A DNA stretch of 64,000 nucleotides from Dactylorhiza incarnata (GCA_033032865.1 JAWHQI010000040.1:12569001-12633000), one strand, 5' to 3'. Shown: positions 38,832-51,271, counted from the first letter of the stretch. Numbers and translations are program-made. Notes: generated by a model not told the origin, from the letters alone.

Positions 38832-39178
38832 TGTTATGGGCTTGGGTCGTTGCGATCGTTGGAGGTGGGAATACATGGGCAAGACCTAGAAATGGTGGAG
38901 GAGGAGGAGATGAGAGAAGATGAAACCCCAGAGGGTGGAGGAAGGAGAGAAGAGCTTAGAGTGAGAGAGAGGATTAGAGAGAGAGAAAAGAAATTTCATA
39001 ATTCATTGCTTAAAAAACAACTACATGAGAAGGGTCTATTTATAGGACCCCAGGTGGCATACCCGTAATTACATAAGATGCATAAAATATTAAAACGCTA
39101 AAACATTACGACGAGTCTAATAACGATGACTCAATACACACGACGAGATAATAAGATAACTGACGGATGACCATAACA
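38832..39178 (-). repeat. 5' LTR of a minus-strand LTR element (about 347 bp)
   Basis: On plus it begins TGTTATGGG and ends CATAACA (39178, or 39185 because the word is doubled). On minus it has a TATA box at 39044-39036 and lies three bases from the iMet primer site. The partner LTR was not found. Confidence 0.55.
39036..39044 (-). promoter_or_regulatory. TATA box of the LTR at 38832-39178
   Basis: TATAAATAG on minus in CCTATAAATAGACCC, 134 bp from the outer LTR end. Confidence 0.5.
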
Positions 39179-40283
39179 CATAACAGATACCCGTGAATTA
39201 GGGAAAATAAATAAAAGGCTGTATAAAATGTCTACGGATCAAGAAAGCTGCAAAAACCACTGAAGCATGATCAGACAATCAACTAGTTGAATGTCGTTAA
39301 ATCTAGGAAGCCTCAGAAAAGCAATACAACAATATATCAAGAGAGGAATTGATGTAAACCCAGAATCCAAACATTTACTTTAAATTTATAAGCTTGAAAT
39401 TTTTTAAATTAAGCGACAAAATAAGATACTTAAACCAAAATCGAATATGACGCCCTTAAGAGCCTAGACATTGAATGGAATCAACATTATGGCATAATTA
39501 CTCCACAAGCATATAAGCAAAGATGAATAATAGTTTTTTTTTTCAAATTAATTGACATAGATAACAATAAAAATTAGAGTAAGCAAACTCTGAATTAGGT
39601 GATCATTAAAACTTAAGCATTCGATTAAACCTATCAAAATACGAACAAGGAAGGTGGAGAGGTATACCATAGACTCAAGCATAACATCTGTTCCGCCATG
39701 TTGTTCCATTGCAGGAATGGAAGCCACGACAATTGGAACTCTAAAATAGTAAAGGAGAGTGGCGTTGGTGACAACAGGGCGTTGGAAAAGAAAGGTGGTT
39801 CGCAACTAGCTGAAGGTGGTTGGAATTGAAGGAGAGGGGGTGCCTTGGAGGCTGATCAGAGGAGGAGGGAGTCACAACCGATGGTAAAAGGTGGACGTCG
39901 GCTTGAATGGAACAACGCCTGCTCAATCCAATCGCAGGAGTCCGAGGACCCTGGAGGGGACTCACAGGAGTGGTCGCCGGAGCCCTATCGGGCTAGTGGC
40001 AGCGTCATCGATGCTCGATGAAGAGATGGCATATGCTAGGAGTGGGACTAGGGGCGTCACACGAAGTGTTTGGGGGTGGGGGTGGGGAGGTCGGACTGGA
40101 TCTCCCGAAAACTGAGAATAGCCTATATTCCCATTTTTTTCAATCTAATGAAAATGTGTGTGGGTGTTCTTTTAATAGGAATATGAAAGATATTTTATTT
40201 AATTGATGATTTAATACTTATGAAAACATGAGAATTTAAAGAGTTTTCAAATCAATTCAAAATTTTATATTCTCTCACTAAAG
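39179..40283. other. No gene supported
   Basis: AT-rich with one GC-rich leader-like patch (39700-40120). A segment of about 110 bp at 39195-39310 (words AAAATGTCTACGGATC, CAATCAACT, AAATCTAGGAAGCCTC) recurs diverged at 41163-41290. Confidence 0.35.
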
Positions 40284-40713
40284 CTTAGTTATTAAAGGCG
40301 CAAGGCGCATCAAGGCGCAAAGGGGTTTTGGAGCCTAGGATCAAGGCGCAGACGAGCGGTTGACGAAGGCAAGGTGCAGCCGCATCCATTTTAAATAATC
40401 AGCATCAAACATCATTTCAGCTTCTCGATCAAACTCTTTATCTAGTCTACTAAATTAATCATTCATTAGTATCGTTTATATCTCTTAAAAAATAGAATCA
40501 ATGTGGCATCATATCTTAAGTCCCAACGCACAATTATCTTTCACAAACACTAAATCAATTAAAAATAATTGAGTTTTTACATTATTTTTTTCTTTACTTT
40601 AAAGAAAAAAATTTACGACAAAAATCTTACTCAGGCGCAAATAAGGCGCAAACCTCTGAGCCTGGTGAGCCTTGAGCCTTAGGAGCGCCTGAGGCATGCC
40701 TTTAACAACATAT
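40284..40713. mobile_element. GCGC-rich TIR element, copy 3 (430 bp, 8-bp TSD)
   Basis: Ends CTTAGTTATTAAAGGCGC and, inverted, ATATGTTGTTAAAGGCATGC. Target copies CACTAAAG (40276-40283) and CAATAAAG (40714-40721), 7/8 match. Internal AT-rich core shared with copies 2 and 4. Confidence 0.85.
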
Positions 40714-40721
40714 CAATAAAG

Positions 40722-42180
40722 TGATTCTAAAATGCGTTATTTCTAATTTTAGACTTTTTTATTTTATATTTAATTTCAATTAAAAATATGTTCGCCTTAA
40801 TTAACATGTTACCTAATTTGACGAATCTTTTTATTCTGGGCTTATTGGACGATCACATCAATAATCTGTAACAATGAGCGCGAACGTTGTGCACCATACA
40901 AAATAAGCGAGTACACGCGTCAGACAAAATAACCGAGCACATTCGTGATACAAAATAAACGAATGCTAAAACATGCGCGATACATGTGCGGGTAAAACTA
41001 ATGAAAAAAATGCAATCATGCGTCGCATGTTGCATTAGGAAGAGAGTGGAAATCGCGAAAACCAGTAAAATCATAAAACCAGAGAGGAAGAGAGGCAGAG
41101 AGTGGAAGAGGACCAGAAACCTGTAAAGTCGTAGAACCAGAGAAGCAGAGAGGAGTATACTAAAGAATTAGGGGAAATGAAAAAAGCCCGCATACAATGT
41201 CTGCATGCCAATAAAGACAAAAATCACTGAAGAATGTCAGGCAATCAACTCTAAGTGTTTTTAAATCTAGAAAGCCTCTGAGAACTAATAAAACCATGTA
41301 ACCCGAGAGAAAGAAAGTGGAAGAACGACAACTAGTAAAATTGTGGAAACAAAGAGGCAGAGAGTGGAAGAGAGCCATGGACCAATAAAGTCATAGAACT
41401 AGAGAGGCAGAGAGGAATATACCAGAGAATTATGGAAAATAAAAAAGCCACACAGAATATTTGCGAACCAGAAAAGCCTCAAAAACCACCAAATATCTTA
41501 AAAAAAAAACTCGTAGTGTCGAGCAGTTGAGCCAAAGAAGAGAGAATAATCACAGAAGCCGCAAACACTGCAGAAACCACAAACCACAGAAACCGCTAGA
41601 AATCATAAAAGAACTCACAATACTGAGAAGATGCAGAACCATAGAAGCCGCATAACCACACAGGTCGTTGTACCAGAGAAACCGTTGAAGCCTCAGAATA
41701 GGAGAAGCAGAGTACCAAAGCCCATATGAGAGAATTTCCTGAGAACCAGAACCCATAAATGAGAGAATCACTAGAAAGGAGATAGTCGAGAACAACAACT
41801 GATGCACTCTGCGTCGCTTCATTTTTTTTAATTATTATTGTATCTTTATTTTAGTGTTGCATTTTCTTTTGCAATTTTTATTTATGTACTTTGTTTCATG
41901 CAACAACTTGTGATTTACGGCTCGTCGGTTTGACCACCCGATGAGACCTTAAATAAATAGTCCAATAATTTTAGGAATTAAGACGATAATGGCAAGCTCA
42001 AATTATGCAGGTAACTCAAATTAATTTGAAAACAAAATCCAGAAATTCTCTTCAAAAGAATTCCTATTTTATAGTTTCCCACAATTGGAAACCAACCCAA
42101 AATTCAAATTTTAATGAGCCTCATTTTAGAAACCTTCCTAAATAATTCCTATCTTATTTAATCCTCACGGGAGAAAGCAA
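40722..42180. other. Purine-rich degenerate repeats, no gene
   Basis: Between about 41050 and 41720 the sequence repeats loose units built from AACCAGAGAGGCAGAGAGTGGAAGAG and GAAAACCACAGAA-like words. 41090-41250 and 41340-41480 correspond (both contain GAACCAGAGA-type and GAATTA.GG.AAAT.AAAAAAGCC words). Nothing coding. Confidence 0.45.
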
Positions 42181-42183
42181 AAG

Positions 42184-42586
42184 GTGAAAACCGGGAATAC
42201 AGGAAATCGATTTTCTCGATCTCCTGTGAAACCGCCGCAGCCAACCCTCGTCCCTTCCCTGTTTATCACACCTGCGATACCGCCTCCCTCCTTCAACCGC
42301 TCGAGTCCAACTCCGGCGAGCCGTCCACCTCCCTGCAGGAGGATTCCATCTCCAGTGACGCAGGATGGAAACTTCTCCCGTCCTTTCACTCAGCCCACCC
42401 TAGGTGGCGCCGTCGACCTCGGTAAAGTTTTCCGGCGCCGCGGCCGCCGCCCCATTACGAACGACGTCGACCCCAACGCCTCCTCCGTCGTTCGCGTCTA
42501 ACCCTGCGTTCTCGGGTTGGAAGGATCTCCTTCCTCTTGGTAACGAATTCGTATCCCTACTCCGCGAAGTTAGCATTAATTTATGA
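42184..42586 (+). other. GC-rich Pro/Ser-rich open segment of unknown origin
   Basis: Two overlapping frames: one reads FSRSPVKPPQPTLVPSL and RRIPSPVTQDGNFSRPF (42184-42501), the other reads MAPSTSVKFSGAAAAAPL and SGWKDLLPLGNEFVSLL (42404-42586). It has the composition of a coding start but no known domain. It could be the 5' end of a retrotransposon ORF or a host exon fragment. Confidence 0.25.
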
Positions 42587-43139
42587 GTTCATCTAAATAA
42601 TTTTGGGCTTGCCATGCATTCTCATTCATAAAGTTATTGTTTATTGCATAAGTTAATTATTGCAAACTGTTTGTGGTGGTATTGGTTTCATTGGAAAAGA
42701 TTCGAACTTTACGGATTCTTAAGGGAACGACCCGAACGAGATTAAACGAATCTCTTCAAGTCCTAAGCGACGAGAGGAGACTTTCGCGCGCAAAACTTCG
42801 CTTGGCCCGCTCGGCCTGCGTATTTTTTCAGAGATAAAATCTAATTATTTTTAAATTTATTTCATAGATAAGCAACGATTTAAATGAGTCTACATCAACA
42901 ACTGAATAGATTAAGGCAGACAATTGAAATTAAGCGGAATTGAGAAATAAAAGAGTGGCATGACGCTCATTTTTTAAATTTAGCGAGCATTATATCACCC
43001 GATGTTATCGACAATATATCGGGCCAAACAGCTATAACGCCTGATATTTTAGAAAACGTTATTTTCATTAAAGGTGGTGAAAACATGCCGTTTCCCGTCA
43101 AAACAACCATGCCGGCCTTGACAACAAGTTTTCTTACGC
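42587..43139. other. No gene supported
   Basis: Mixed sequence leading into the RT remnant. Confidence 0.3.
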
Positions 43140-43920
43140 AACACCTCTGACATTTTCTCCTGCTCAGTCGCAAATATGCCAGGAGTAGATCCTAATGTTG
43201 CCTTCCATCGCCGGAACTTCAATCCTACCATTCTATTGGTGAAACCGAGTATAAGAAAGTGGGTCACTAATCTTGCAGACCCGATTTGTGAAGGTCATAC
43301 AATTGTTAAATGCAGAGTTTGTGAGAGATATTTAATATTCCGAGCATATATCGAATGCTGTAATGGTGAGGAAGCTTATTGGTCAATGACATATGTGCAT
43401 AGACTTCCTGAATGGAGTGTCTCCTAATGATTGCCACGCCTTATATTTGCTCGGTTGTCTAGTCTATTTTGCTTATGGGTTTACTTCTCTTAGCTTTCTG
43501 GATGCATTTTATGACTATTCTGTTTACACCTGCTTGATCAGATGAAGACTATGCTCATCACCTACGATAACAACTTTTGTTATTAAGTGATGTTGTTCGA
43601 ATTGAAGAATGCTGGGACTACATATCAGAAGACGATATGTTTGATGACGAAATGTTGAAATTTATGGTGATGAGTTGTTGATCAAGAGCATGTCTTTTTC
43701 AAAACAATTATGGATCTGCAAGAGACCTTCACTACCATGCAAAAATATCATATCGAGTTGAATCCTATGGGAAATTTTGGGTCATCTTGCCCTCATGGAA
43801 TAGAACCCAATCCCGACAAGATGCACACCATCTTATAAATGTCTTCCCCCACCAATCTTAAGGAGCTTTAGCATCTTACAGGGAGGATCACGAGTCTTAT
43901 TCGTTTTAATCTGAGATTGG
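43140..43920 (+). pseudogene. Decayed gypsy RT fragment (Tat-like)
   Basis: Readable pieces in changing frames: DIFSCSVANMPGVDPNVAF (43153-43209; element A has the same block as ASEMPGIDPEVA), then at about 43600 FELKNAGTTYQKT (RT motif before YxDD), then IELNPMGNFG and GIEPNPDKMHTIL, then LKELQHLTGRITSLIRF. The YxDD box itself is destroyed. No RNase H or integrase follows. Confidence 0.75.
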
Positions 43921-44220
43921 CGAGAAGTGTTCTCCAATATCCATTAGAACCAAAGATTGTTACGAAGATGCCTCCCTTGGCCAACCACGGTATCCAAATC
44001 AGTCGATGTAGCCCCAATTGTATTTTCGTCATTTCATGTGTGCCCAGTCCTGCCTATATAAGGGAGTGGAGGAGAGTTATTAACTTTATCTTAGATCATT
44101 AGACTTTAGGCTCTCTTTGGGAGAGAAGGCTCTTAGAGGAATGTTGCCCTCAAGAGATTAGGTCGAGCTTCTCTCGAAGTCTTGTATCGTCTTTTGCATT
44201 AATTTATTGTTCGACAATAG
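43921..44220 (+). repeat. LTR-like fragment with TATA box
   Basis: GCCTATATAAGGGAG at 44052-44066, followed about 50 bp later by CTCTCTTTGGGAGAGAAGGCTCT (hairpin-like), a structure common at R-U5 of plant LTRs. No partner found. Confidence 0.35.
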
Positions 44221-44734
44221 CAGGAGCTATAAAAAACAGTCAGCACATACTCCATTACTTAAAACAAATTGGCTTACCAAATAAAAACCCATTAAGCTTT
44301 AAAAGTTCAATATATAAATACCCAACCTTAAGTGATAAATATCCCAAACTTCAGCCCAATCTTTAGCAAAACTGCATGAAACACAGGCTTGACAAAGGGA
44401 ATATCCACCATCTAGAAAAGAGCCGACCAACCCAAACAAATAAACCAAATAAAAGAGCCTGTCAAATAAAAAATGTTGATCAAAACAAGTCGAATTTGTC
44501 AATGAAATCAAATTTAACCTTCACAAATATTATAGGAGAACAAGAAAATATAAGGTCACTTAATCTTTCTAGAACATCAGGAGTTCTATTAGATAACATC
44601 AAAATCACCAACTAAAATTTCTAAATATAAAATGACCATTCTAAAGATCACTAAAATTTAGTATAACCACATCAAATTGTCTGTTAAAGGATTCAAATAC
44701 GGCACTCTTGAAAGAGTACGCTTTTAGGTCAAGA
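44221..44734. other. AT-rich, no gene seen
   Basis: Only chance short ORFs. Confidence 0.35.
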
Positions 44735-44890
44735 AAATGTATGCTTCGTACTATAATGGAAAGTGATCATGGGTGGCACAAATATTTTTTCGAATCTCCT
44801 TATCATATTTTCATCATTAGCGAGAATAACATATAGTACTTATCGCTGTATTTAATTATCACAATAAGTGGACATTACAATCCCCCCCCC

Positions 44891-44921
<31 letters not shown>

Positions 44922-45265
44922 AAAAGATTTTATCCGCTGACATTTAGCTCGAGTCGTCTTTAAAGAATGGTGGGAACAACTTTTTCATAGTGCCTTCTCT
45001 TTCAAACTCGACAACGTGACAAAAGAGTTGTCGTTTTAGGTAAACAAAGTGTACACTTCGTACTATGTTGGAAAGTGGGTGACACATTAATTTTCGAATC
45101 TACTTAGTGAGAATAACATAAAGTGGTTATCTCTATATTTAATTATCAATTTAGTGGACATTACAATTCCCCTCCCCGTACAAAAGTTTTCTTCCATAAA
45201 AATTTAGTTCGAGCGTCTTTGATCAATGGTGGGAACAACTCTTTCATAGTGTCTTCTCTTTTTCA
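44735..45265. repeat. Tandem duplication of about 280 bp with microsatellite expansion
   Basis: 44735-45020 and 45037-45265 share ordered words: TTTTTCGAATCT, GTGAGAATAACATA, TAGTGGACATTACAAT, TTTAGTTCGAG.GTC, AATGGTGGGAACAACT. In the first copy the CCCC/CACA part grew into C26 followed by (CA)n (44882-44923). It sits where the 3' LTR or UTR of element E would be. Confidence 0.7.
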
Positions 45266-46357
45266 AGTTGCTTCATTTATACCGTCTCCTTTTTACTAGA
45301 CTTTAGCAATGTTTACTTCTCAGTTTTGCAATTTCTTGCTCAGTGCATCGATATTCCTATAAGGTCTAGTTGGACTTGACAAATTTGTTCTTTTTGAATT
45401 TCATCCGTTGAAGTCATCTTTTTTGGATCCGTCTCATATTTCCTTAGCGAGGATACCTGAAATACAACATGTATATTCTTGAGATCCTTCGATAATGCAA
45501 AGTTATATGTCATTTCTCCGTCTTTCTCTATAATGGTGAACGGTCCCACATACCTTGACTCTATTTTCTTAGTTGCGGTAACCGGGAAACTCTTTTGAAA
45601 GGATTTTTTTTAAATAGACCTAAACACCAACATTAAAATCTATCTTTCGATGTTTGACGTTATAGTATTTCTCTTGTTGATCCTGAGCTATGCTTATTCT
45701 TAAATGTACAATCTGGATCTTATCATGCATTTTATCCACTATTTTTCCTTGAATAACTTATTCTTGCCATTTTCAACCCAACTTAAGGGAGTTCAGCATC
45801 TTCTTTCATACAAATCTTCAAACGTGTCCATTTGAATACTGGACTAATAGCTATTGTTATATGAAAATTAAACCAACGTCAAATATTTTTCTTAGGAGCC
45901 TTTCAAGTCCATCACTAGCATTCACAGAAGATTCTCTAACATTTGAATCTTTCGTTCGGATTGTTCATCTATTTGATAGTGCAAGGCAGTACGATACTGT
46001 AGTTTAGTTATGTTCCTAACTTCTTGTGCTCAATTTGCCACGTCTCAGATGTAAACCTTCCGCCTCTATCAAATATAATTGATCTAGGGATTCCATGGAG
46101 CTTGACTATTTTGTCAAAATCTATGTCGACTAATTTCTTCGTAGGTCTGTCTTTCTATATGGATAGAGTATGCTATTTTAGTTAATCCATCAACTACCAC
46201 CCAAATGTCATCATTCCCTGCCTTATTTCTTGGTAAACATGACAAAGTCCATGCCAATCTCACCTCATTTCTATTCTAGAATCGACAATGACATCAGTTT
46301 TCATTCCTGACCTCCAGAATTTTTGTTTAAGATCTTGTTACATCTTTGTTCTTCCAG
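45266..46357 (-). pseudogene. Element E, part 5: integrase core and C-terminus
   Basis: Minus-strand decayed Tekay/Del-like gypsy. At about 46350-46050: KFWRSGMKTDVIVDS, then WVVVDGLTKIAY (for the usual VIVDRLTK.AHF) and IIFDRGGRFTS (second Asp of DDE). At 45549-45340 the C-terminal module: MGPFTIIEKDGEMTYNFAL, HVVFQVSSLRKY. Order and wording are those of chromovirus-type integrases. A chromodomain was not recognised. Confidence 0.75.
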
Positions 46358-46820
46358 ACTTAGTTATTAAAGGCGCAAGGCGCACCGCGCACCAAGGCGT
46401 AAAGGGGTCTTGGAGCCTAGGCTCAAGGCGCAGGCGCGCGCCTGACGAAGGCAAGACGCAACCACTTTCATTTTAAATAATCAGCATCAAACATCATTTC
46501 AGCTTCTCGATCAAAATTTTCATCTAGTCTACTAATTAATCATTCATTACTATCGTTTATATCTCTTAAAAAATATAATCAATGTGGTCACTTGCATGAT
46601 ATTTAAGTCTCAACGCACAATTATCTTTCACAAACACTAAATCAATAAAACATTATTGAGTTTTTACATTATTTTTTCTTTATTTTTGAAAAAAAAAATT
46701 ACAACAAAAATCTCACTTAAGCACGCCTTTTATGTTCTAAAGGCGCAAATAAGACGCATGAAGGCGCAAACCATTGAGCCTGATGAGCCTTGAGCCTTAG
46801 GCGTGCCTTTAACAACATAG
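46358..46820. mobile_element. GCGC-rich TIR element, copy 4 (463 bp, perfect 8-bp TSD), inside element E
   Basis: Ends CTTAGTTATTAAAGGCGC and, inverted, CTATGTTGTTAAAGGCACGC. Target duplication CTTCCAGA at 46350-46357 and 46821-46828. It splits the integrase of element E. Confidence 0.9.
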
Positions 46821-46828
46821 CTTCCAGA

Positions 46829-48137
46829 ATGTATAGAGTACATGGTATTGTGGATTATCCATGGTAGGTACACATAACCATCATTAATCAACAATAATCC
46901 ATCCTCGAGAACCAATTATTTTACTTGATCTTTCTACACATTATCCTTTAATTCAACCAAAATGTGCTTCACTTAATTGCTTCCTAATTTTATCTTAATT
47001 GTCTACTGTATCTGCATCTGATTGAGTAGTTTTATCATTCCTTGACCCTTAAAAGCAGAAGGTATAACTAGATTTTCTAGTTCTTGTATTAATTCTTTCT
47101 ATTTTGTTATCATTGTAGTTATTTTTGTTACAACTTTTTTTGCTCAAAGCATCTGATACTCTATTTGTCTTTTCAGGATAATATTTGATAGTCAAATCAT
47201 AGTCCATAATAAATTCTAACCACCTTTGCTTTCGAAGATTTATCTCTTTTTGTGTGAAAATATACTTCAAACTTCGGTGAACCATAAATATCTAACATTT
47301 GACACCATATAAATAGTGTCGCCAAATTTTGAGAGCAAAAACATTGACATCCCATTCCAAGTCATGTGTTGGATAATTTTTACCAGGCTCCTTTAATTGG
47401 TTGGATGCATACACAAATACTTTTCCCTTATGTATCAATACACACCCCAAGCCTTTTAAAGACACATCACTGGTTATCTAGAGCCCTTCAGTGCCATTAG
47501 GCATTACCAGCGCATGCACCGTAGCTAACCTCATTGCAACTCTTCAAAGGCACTTTGACATGTTTGTTCCACTGAAAGACCACATTTGCAACTCTTCAAA
47601 GGCACTTGGACATGTTTGTTCCACTGAAAGACCACATTCTTCCGTGTCAGCATGGTTAAAGGTAAAACAATCTTGGAAAAAAATTGGAAACTTCGTACTT
47701 ATGTTACTGTTGTAGGTTTAGGCCTTTTCATAAGTACTTCAACCTTTGTTGGATCAACATATTACCCTTCATTTATCACATGTTCCAAAAAGGCAACATC
47801 TTTTAACAGAAATTCACACTTAAAAACCTTGCATATAACTTATTATCTGTCAATGTTTAAACACCGTCCCTAAATGCTCAACATGTTCCTCCTTGCTTTT
47901 TGAATAGACAAGGATGTCATTGATGTATACAATCACGTTTATCCAAATATTTTGTGTACTCTATTCATCAAATTCATTCAAATAGCAGGTGCTTTTGTTA
48001 GTCCAAACAACAGCACTACAAATTGGTAATGTCTTATATCTTCTTGTAAAAGCTATCTTAAAAATATTCTCTTCTGTAATTCACATTTGATAGTATCCCG
48101 ATCGAAAGTCTATCTTAGAAAACGTGGTGACCTTTAC
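46829..48137 (-). pseudogene. Element E, parts 3-4: RT core, RNase H, integrase start
   Basis: On minus from 48128: a frame with SKIDFRSGYYQ (RT), then YINDILVYSKSKEEHVEHL (YxDD box with Val to Asn). At 47285-47049: HRSLKYIFTQKEINLRKQRW and YDLTIKYYPEKTNRVSDAL (RNase H end). Then the integrase zinc region near 46830-46915. Many stops and shifts. A 53-bp tandem duplication sits at 47537-47640. Confidence 0.75.
47537..47640. repeat. Tandem duplication of about 53 bp
   Basis: Two near-identical copies of GCAACTCTTCAAAGGCACTT...GAAAGACCACATT. A private duplication within decayed element E. Confidence 0.85.
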
Positions 48138-48902
48138 CTGCGAAACACGCATACTTAAAAATGCTTCGCATATCGGCTCGAATGCGTATCGGATACGGGA
48201 AACGCCCGGAAACGCGTTTCTGAAACGTAGGAAACGCAATATTTAAATTAAATAAAAAATCTAATTGGGAAACGTGTGTCCCCCTTGCGGGTTACTCGTT
48301 TCCCGCTATTTTATTCACGGCGTCAGGCGCGCAGTCACGCCTCATTAAATGGTGGCTAACTCTTAGGAATAATTTCTTCTCCTTACAAAATTATTTTATT
48401 AATTTAATGCTAAAGAAGATCTTGTTTATGTGAAGAGTTTTGATGATCATCATTACATATTATGATATTAGTTCTCAATGTGTACCTGTAGGCCCAATCT
48501 TGACTCTTGAGTAATCTGTATTGATAATAAATAAATCAAACTAAAATGTGTGTATTTGTAGGTACTATAAATAATGTTTGTGCTTTTGGATACCTCAAGG
48601 AATAGATTGCATGAGCTATTCTTCATATTTTCTCTTCCTGTGATATCCAATACCTTCTCCTAGCCTAATCTTTCCCATTGTGCCTAAACAACATGATTGT
48701 GCGCCAATTATTCTTTATTGAATGTAGTGACTGAGATGGTACCTTAGTTTGTTAATTGTATTTTTTTATATTAATTAATACTTATATTAAAATAATTAAA
48801 AAAAATAAAAACGTTTCACGTATCCGTATATTTTAAAAATCACGTTTCCCGTATCCGTTTCGTATCGTATCCCGTATCCCATTTTCGTCCCCGTGCTACA
48901 TA
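48138..48902. mobile_element. MULE-like non-autonomous element, copy 1 (765 bp, perfect 9-bp TSD)
   Basis: Target duplication GACCTTTAC at 48129-48137 and 48903-48911. Right end inverted reads TATGTAGCACGGGGACG; the left end is diverged (CTGCGAAACACGCATAC). Subterminal regions are rich in ATACGGGAAACG/CGTATCCCG words. AT-rich core without a gene. A 9-bp TSD suggests Mutator-type transposition. It splits the RT of element E. Confidence 0.8.
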
Positions 48903-49704
48903 GACCTTTACTAACAAATCATCCATGCGGGGTAGAAGAAATTTATTTTTGATTGTCAGTTTATTCAATCCTCGGTAATCAATACATAAGAGTAGAACAA
49001 CATCCTTAACAAATAGAAAAGAATCATCCCTATGTGTTGAACTGGGATGAATAAACATTTTGTCCTATAATTCTTGGAATTGTCTTTTTAATTCTTCCAT
49101 TTCTTTAGGAGCCATTCGATAAGGTGTTTACGTTATGGGATCTCCCCTTTATGAGATCTATAGAAAAGTCAATGTCTCTACTTGTTGGTACTCCATGTAA
49201 ATTTTCTGGAAACACCTTTGGAAATTCATAGACAATAGGTTCATTGTTCAATGCTGTCTTATTATCCCTGTCTCCCTTTATCATGACTAACACTTCACAC
49301 TTTTTTGTATTTTCTTATTAGCTTTAAATGCTGATATGATTGTTTCTTATAGTTCCTGCAATCCCCTAAAATATCCTTCATTTTAGTCCAGAAATTTTAC
49401 TTTTAGTTTCTTCTTCCGAAATTTTACTTTTAGTTTCACTTAATTTTCTGCTTCCATTCCAAGTACCATATCAAACCCATGTAGTCTTAGGACGATCAGA
49501 TCAGTTTTATTTTGTTTATCCACAAAATTAAGTTCAATTTTACATGTAAGTTTTCTACTCTTCAGTGTCTTATTTGGCATAATCACTTTCAATTTGTTCT
49601 TCAATAAATATGGCTCCAAATAGAGAAGCATTTTACAATCTATTTAGAAATAAAAGAGTGAGTAGCTCTAGTATCAAGCAAAACCTTAACCAGATGATTA
49701 TGTG
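48903..49704 (-). pseudogene. Element E, part 2: protease end and RT N-terminus
   Basis: On minus: TDLIVLRLHGFDMVLGMEAEN (protease C-terminal block), YEFPKVFPENLHGVP and IDFSIDLI (linker), then FIHPSSTHRDD, LCIDYRGLNKLTIKNKFLL (RT). Ordered as in Tekay/Del elements. Broken by stops. At 49640-49704 the frame reads toward the protease active site (VKVLLDTRATHSFIS). Confidence 0.78.
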
Positions 49705-50260
49705 CTATGTTGCACGGGGTCGGGGACGGGATGCGATATACGATATGATACATATATGTGGAACATGATTAAAAAATATAGTATACATGATACTTGTTTG
49801 AAAATTTTAATTATTTAAATATAAGTAAAATTTAATATGAAGACATGTATGATATTCACGTCTTATTCATTTTTTTCATCATTGTATCTTTCATTTCATA
49901 TATTAAATGAAAACAAGGTTTATGTGTCACAAAAATATATCATATCTTAAATAGGAGTCATGAATAAAGCATGGAATCAATTGAATCCCATTACTTATAA
50001 TTCAACACATTTTTATTCATATATGTTTCTCCATGTCACCATCAAAAATGCATAATTTTTGGGCATTTTCGAGCATACTCTGGCGTATCCGATAATGTCT
50101 AAAAATATCTGCGAGTATCCAAATTTTCTAAATCGAACACTAAATGAAATAGTTTTTAAGTGTTTCTGGGATGGGTCTCCTAGAGTTCCCTAGAGTTTTC
50201 CGAGTCCGAAACGTTTTAGATACGATACGTAAGGTTAATGTAAGTATCCATGCTTCATAT
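49705..50260. mobile_element. MULE-like non-autonomous element, copy 2 (556 bp)
   Basis: Left end TATGTTGCACGGGGTCGGGG; right end inverted TATGAAGCATGGATAC, after one extra base. Target words ATTATGTGC (49696-49704) and ATTATGAGC (50261-50269), 8/9 match. Same family as 48138-48902. It splits the protease of element E just after its active site. Confidence 0.75.
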
Positions 50261-50284
50261 ATTATGAGCATAAATCATACATGT

Positions 50285-51271
50285 TGAAAGGGGGAACAGT
50301 TATACCTCTGAGAATTCTCTAGAGGGGGTGAATAGAGATTTAAAATAATTTACTGAAAAATATAAACCAGATTCAAGTAATTTCTGATTAGCATCCACAA
50401 TCACACAATCACAATTAAGTAAACACAACAGGATCCTGAATATGATTAATCCTTTTTGAGAAGAAGAAATGATTATTAAGCTCTTTGATCCACCGTTATC
50501 AGATTGTTCTCAGATTATCTGTAGCAGAGAGAAGGGGAGGAAGAAGAAGCCTTTTGAAAATCTCAGTTCTTTTGTCTGATTAATTACTGTATTCTATTGT
50601 GTATGTCCTTTCCTCCACTTCAAATATGTGTATATCAATCCTTAGAGAATTTTGAATTCTTCCCACTTGGTGATTATCTTCAGAAGGAATGAGATAATAT
50701 TTTTCTATATTTGACTTCTGAAATCCCGTCGACCTCTTCAAAATTCTTCCTTATATTATTTGGAAATTCTATAAAGAAATCTTTCCTTAAATCAGCTCTG
50801 TAAGATTCAAATAACTTCCATAGTTATAGTCTTTGAATATTTCTGAATGAGAGCCTCTGAAATTTCCTTTCTGGATAGATGTCGACGCTACTTCGAGTTC
50901 TAGTAGAGGGAGCGTCGAATTCTTCTTCAGAATGAGAATCTGTCGACTTGACTGAATACTCTACGTTACATCGATAACTTATTGACGTATGCGTCGACTA
51001 CTGCTCTGGAGAGACGTCGACATTGCTTCAGAAGATGCGTTGACAACCAGTCGAAGATACATCGACTTCTAGTCGACATTGCGTCGATGTCTACTCGACG
51101 CAACTATGCCTTGGCTGATTTTCTCCCTTTTTTTAGCTTGCCTTTGACTAGACAGACTTCCTAGGACATCTATGACCAAATTACCCTCTCTATACAACAT
51201 AGGTAATTATACTAGATGTAAAATCACTTATAAATAATTTGTTAAGTTAAATAATAGGGTTTTTCCCAACA
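50285..51271 (-). repeat. Left (3') LTR of element D
   Basis: 987 bp. Lacks about 510 bp present at 57916-58432 in its partner; the join is at AGGATC. It keeps an extra segment (51025-51110) rich in TCGACG words that the partner lacks. Confidence 0.9.

Noticed and set aside
42184..42586. Host gene first exon
   Set aside because: Two competing Pro/Ser-rich frames, no domain and no splice partner. Kept only as an unexplained GC-rich segment.
44882..44923. C26-(CA)n tract as a regulatory element
   Set aside because: It sits in one copy of a tandem duplication whose other copy has only a short C-rich stretch; simple microsatellite growth suffices.
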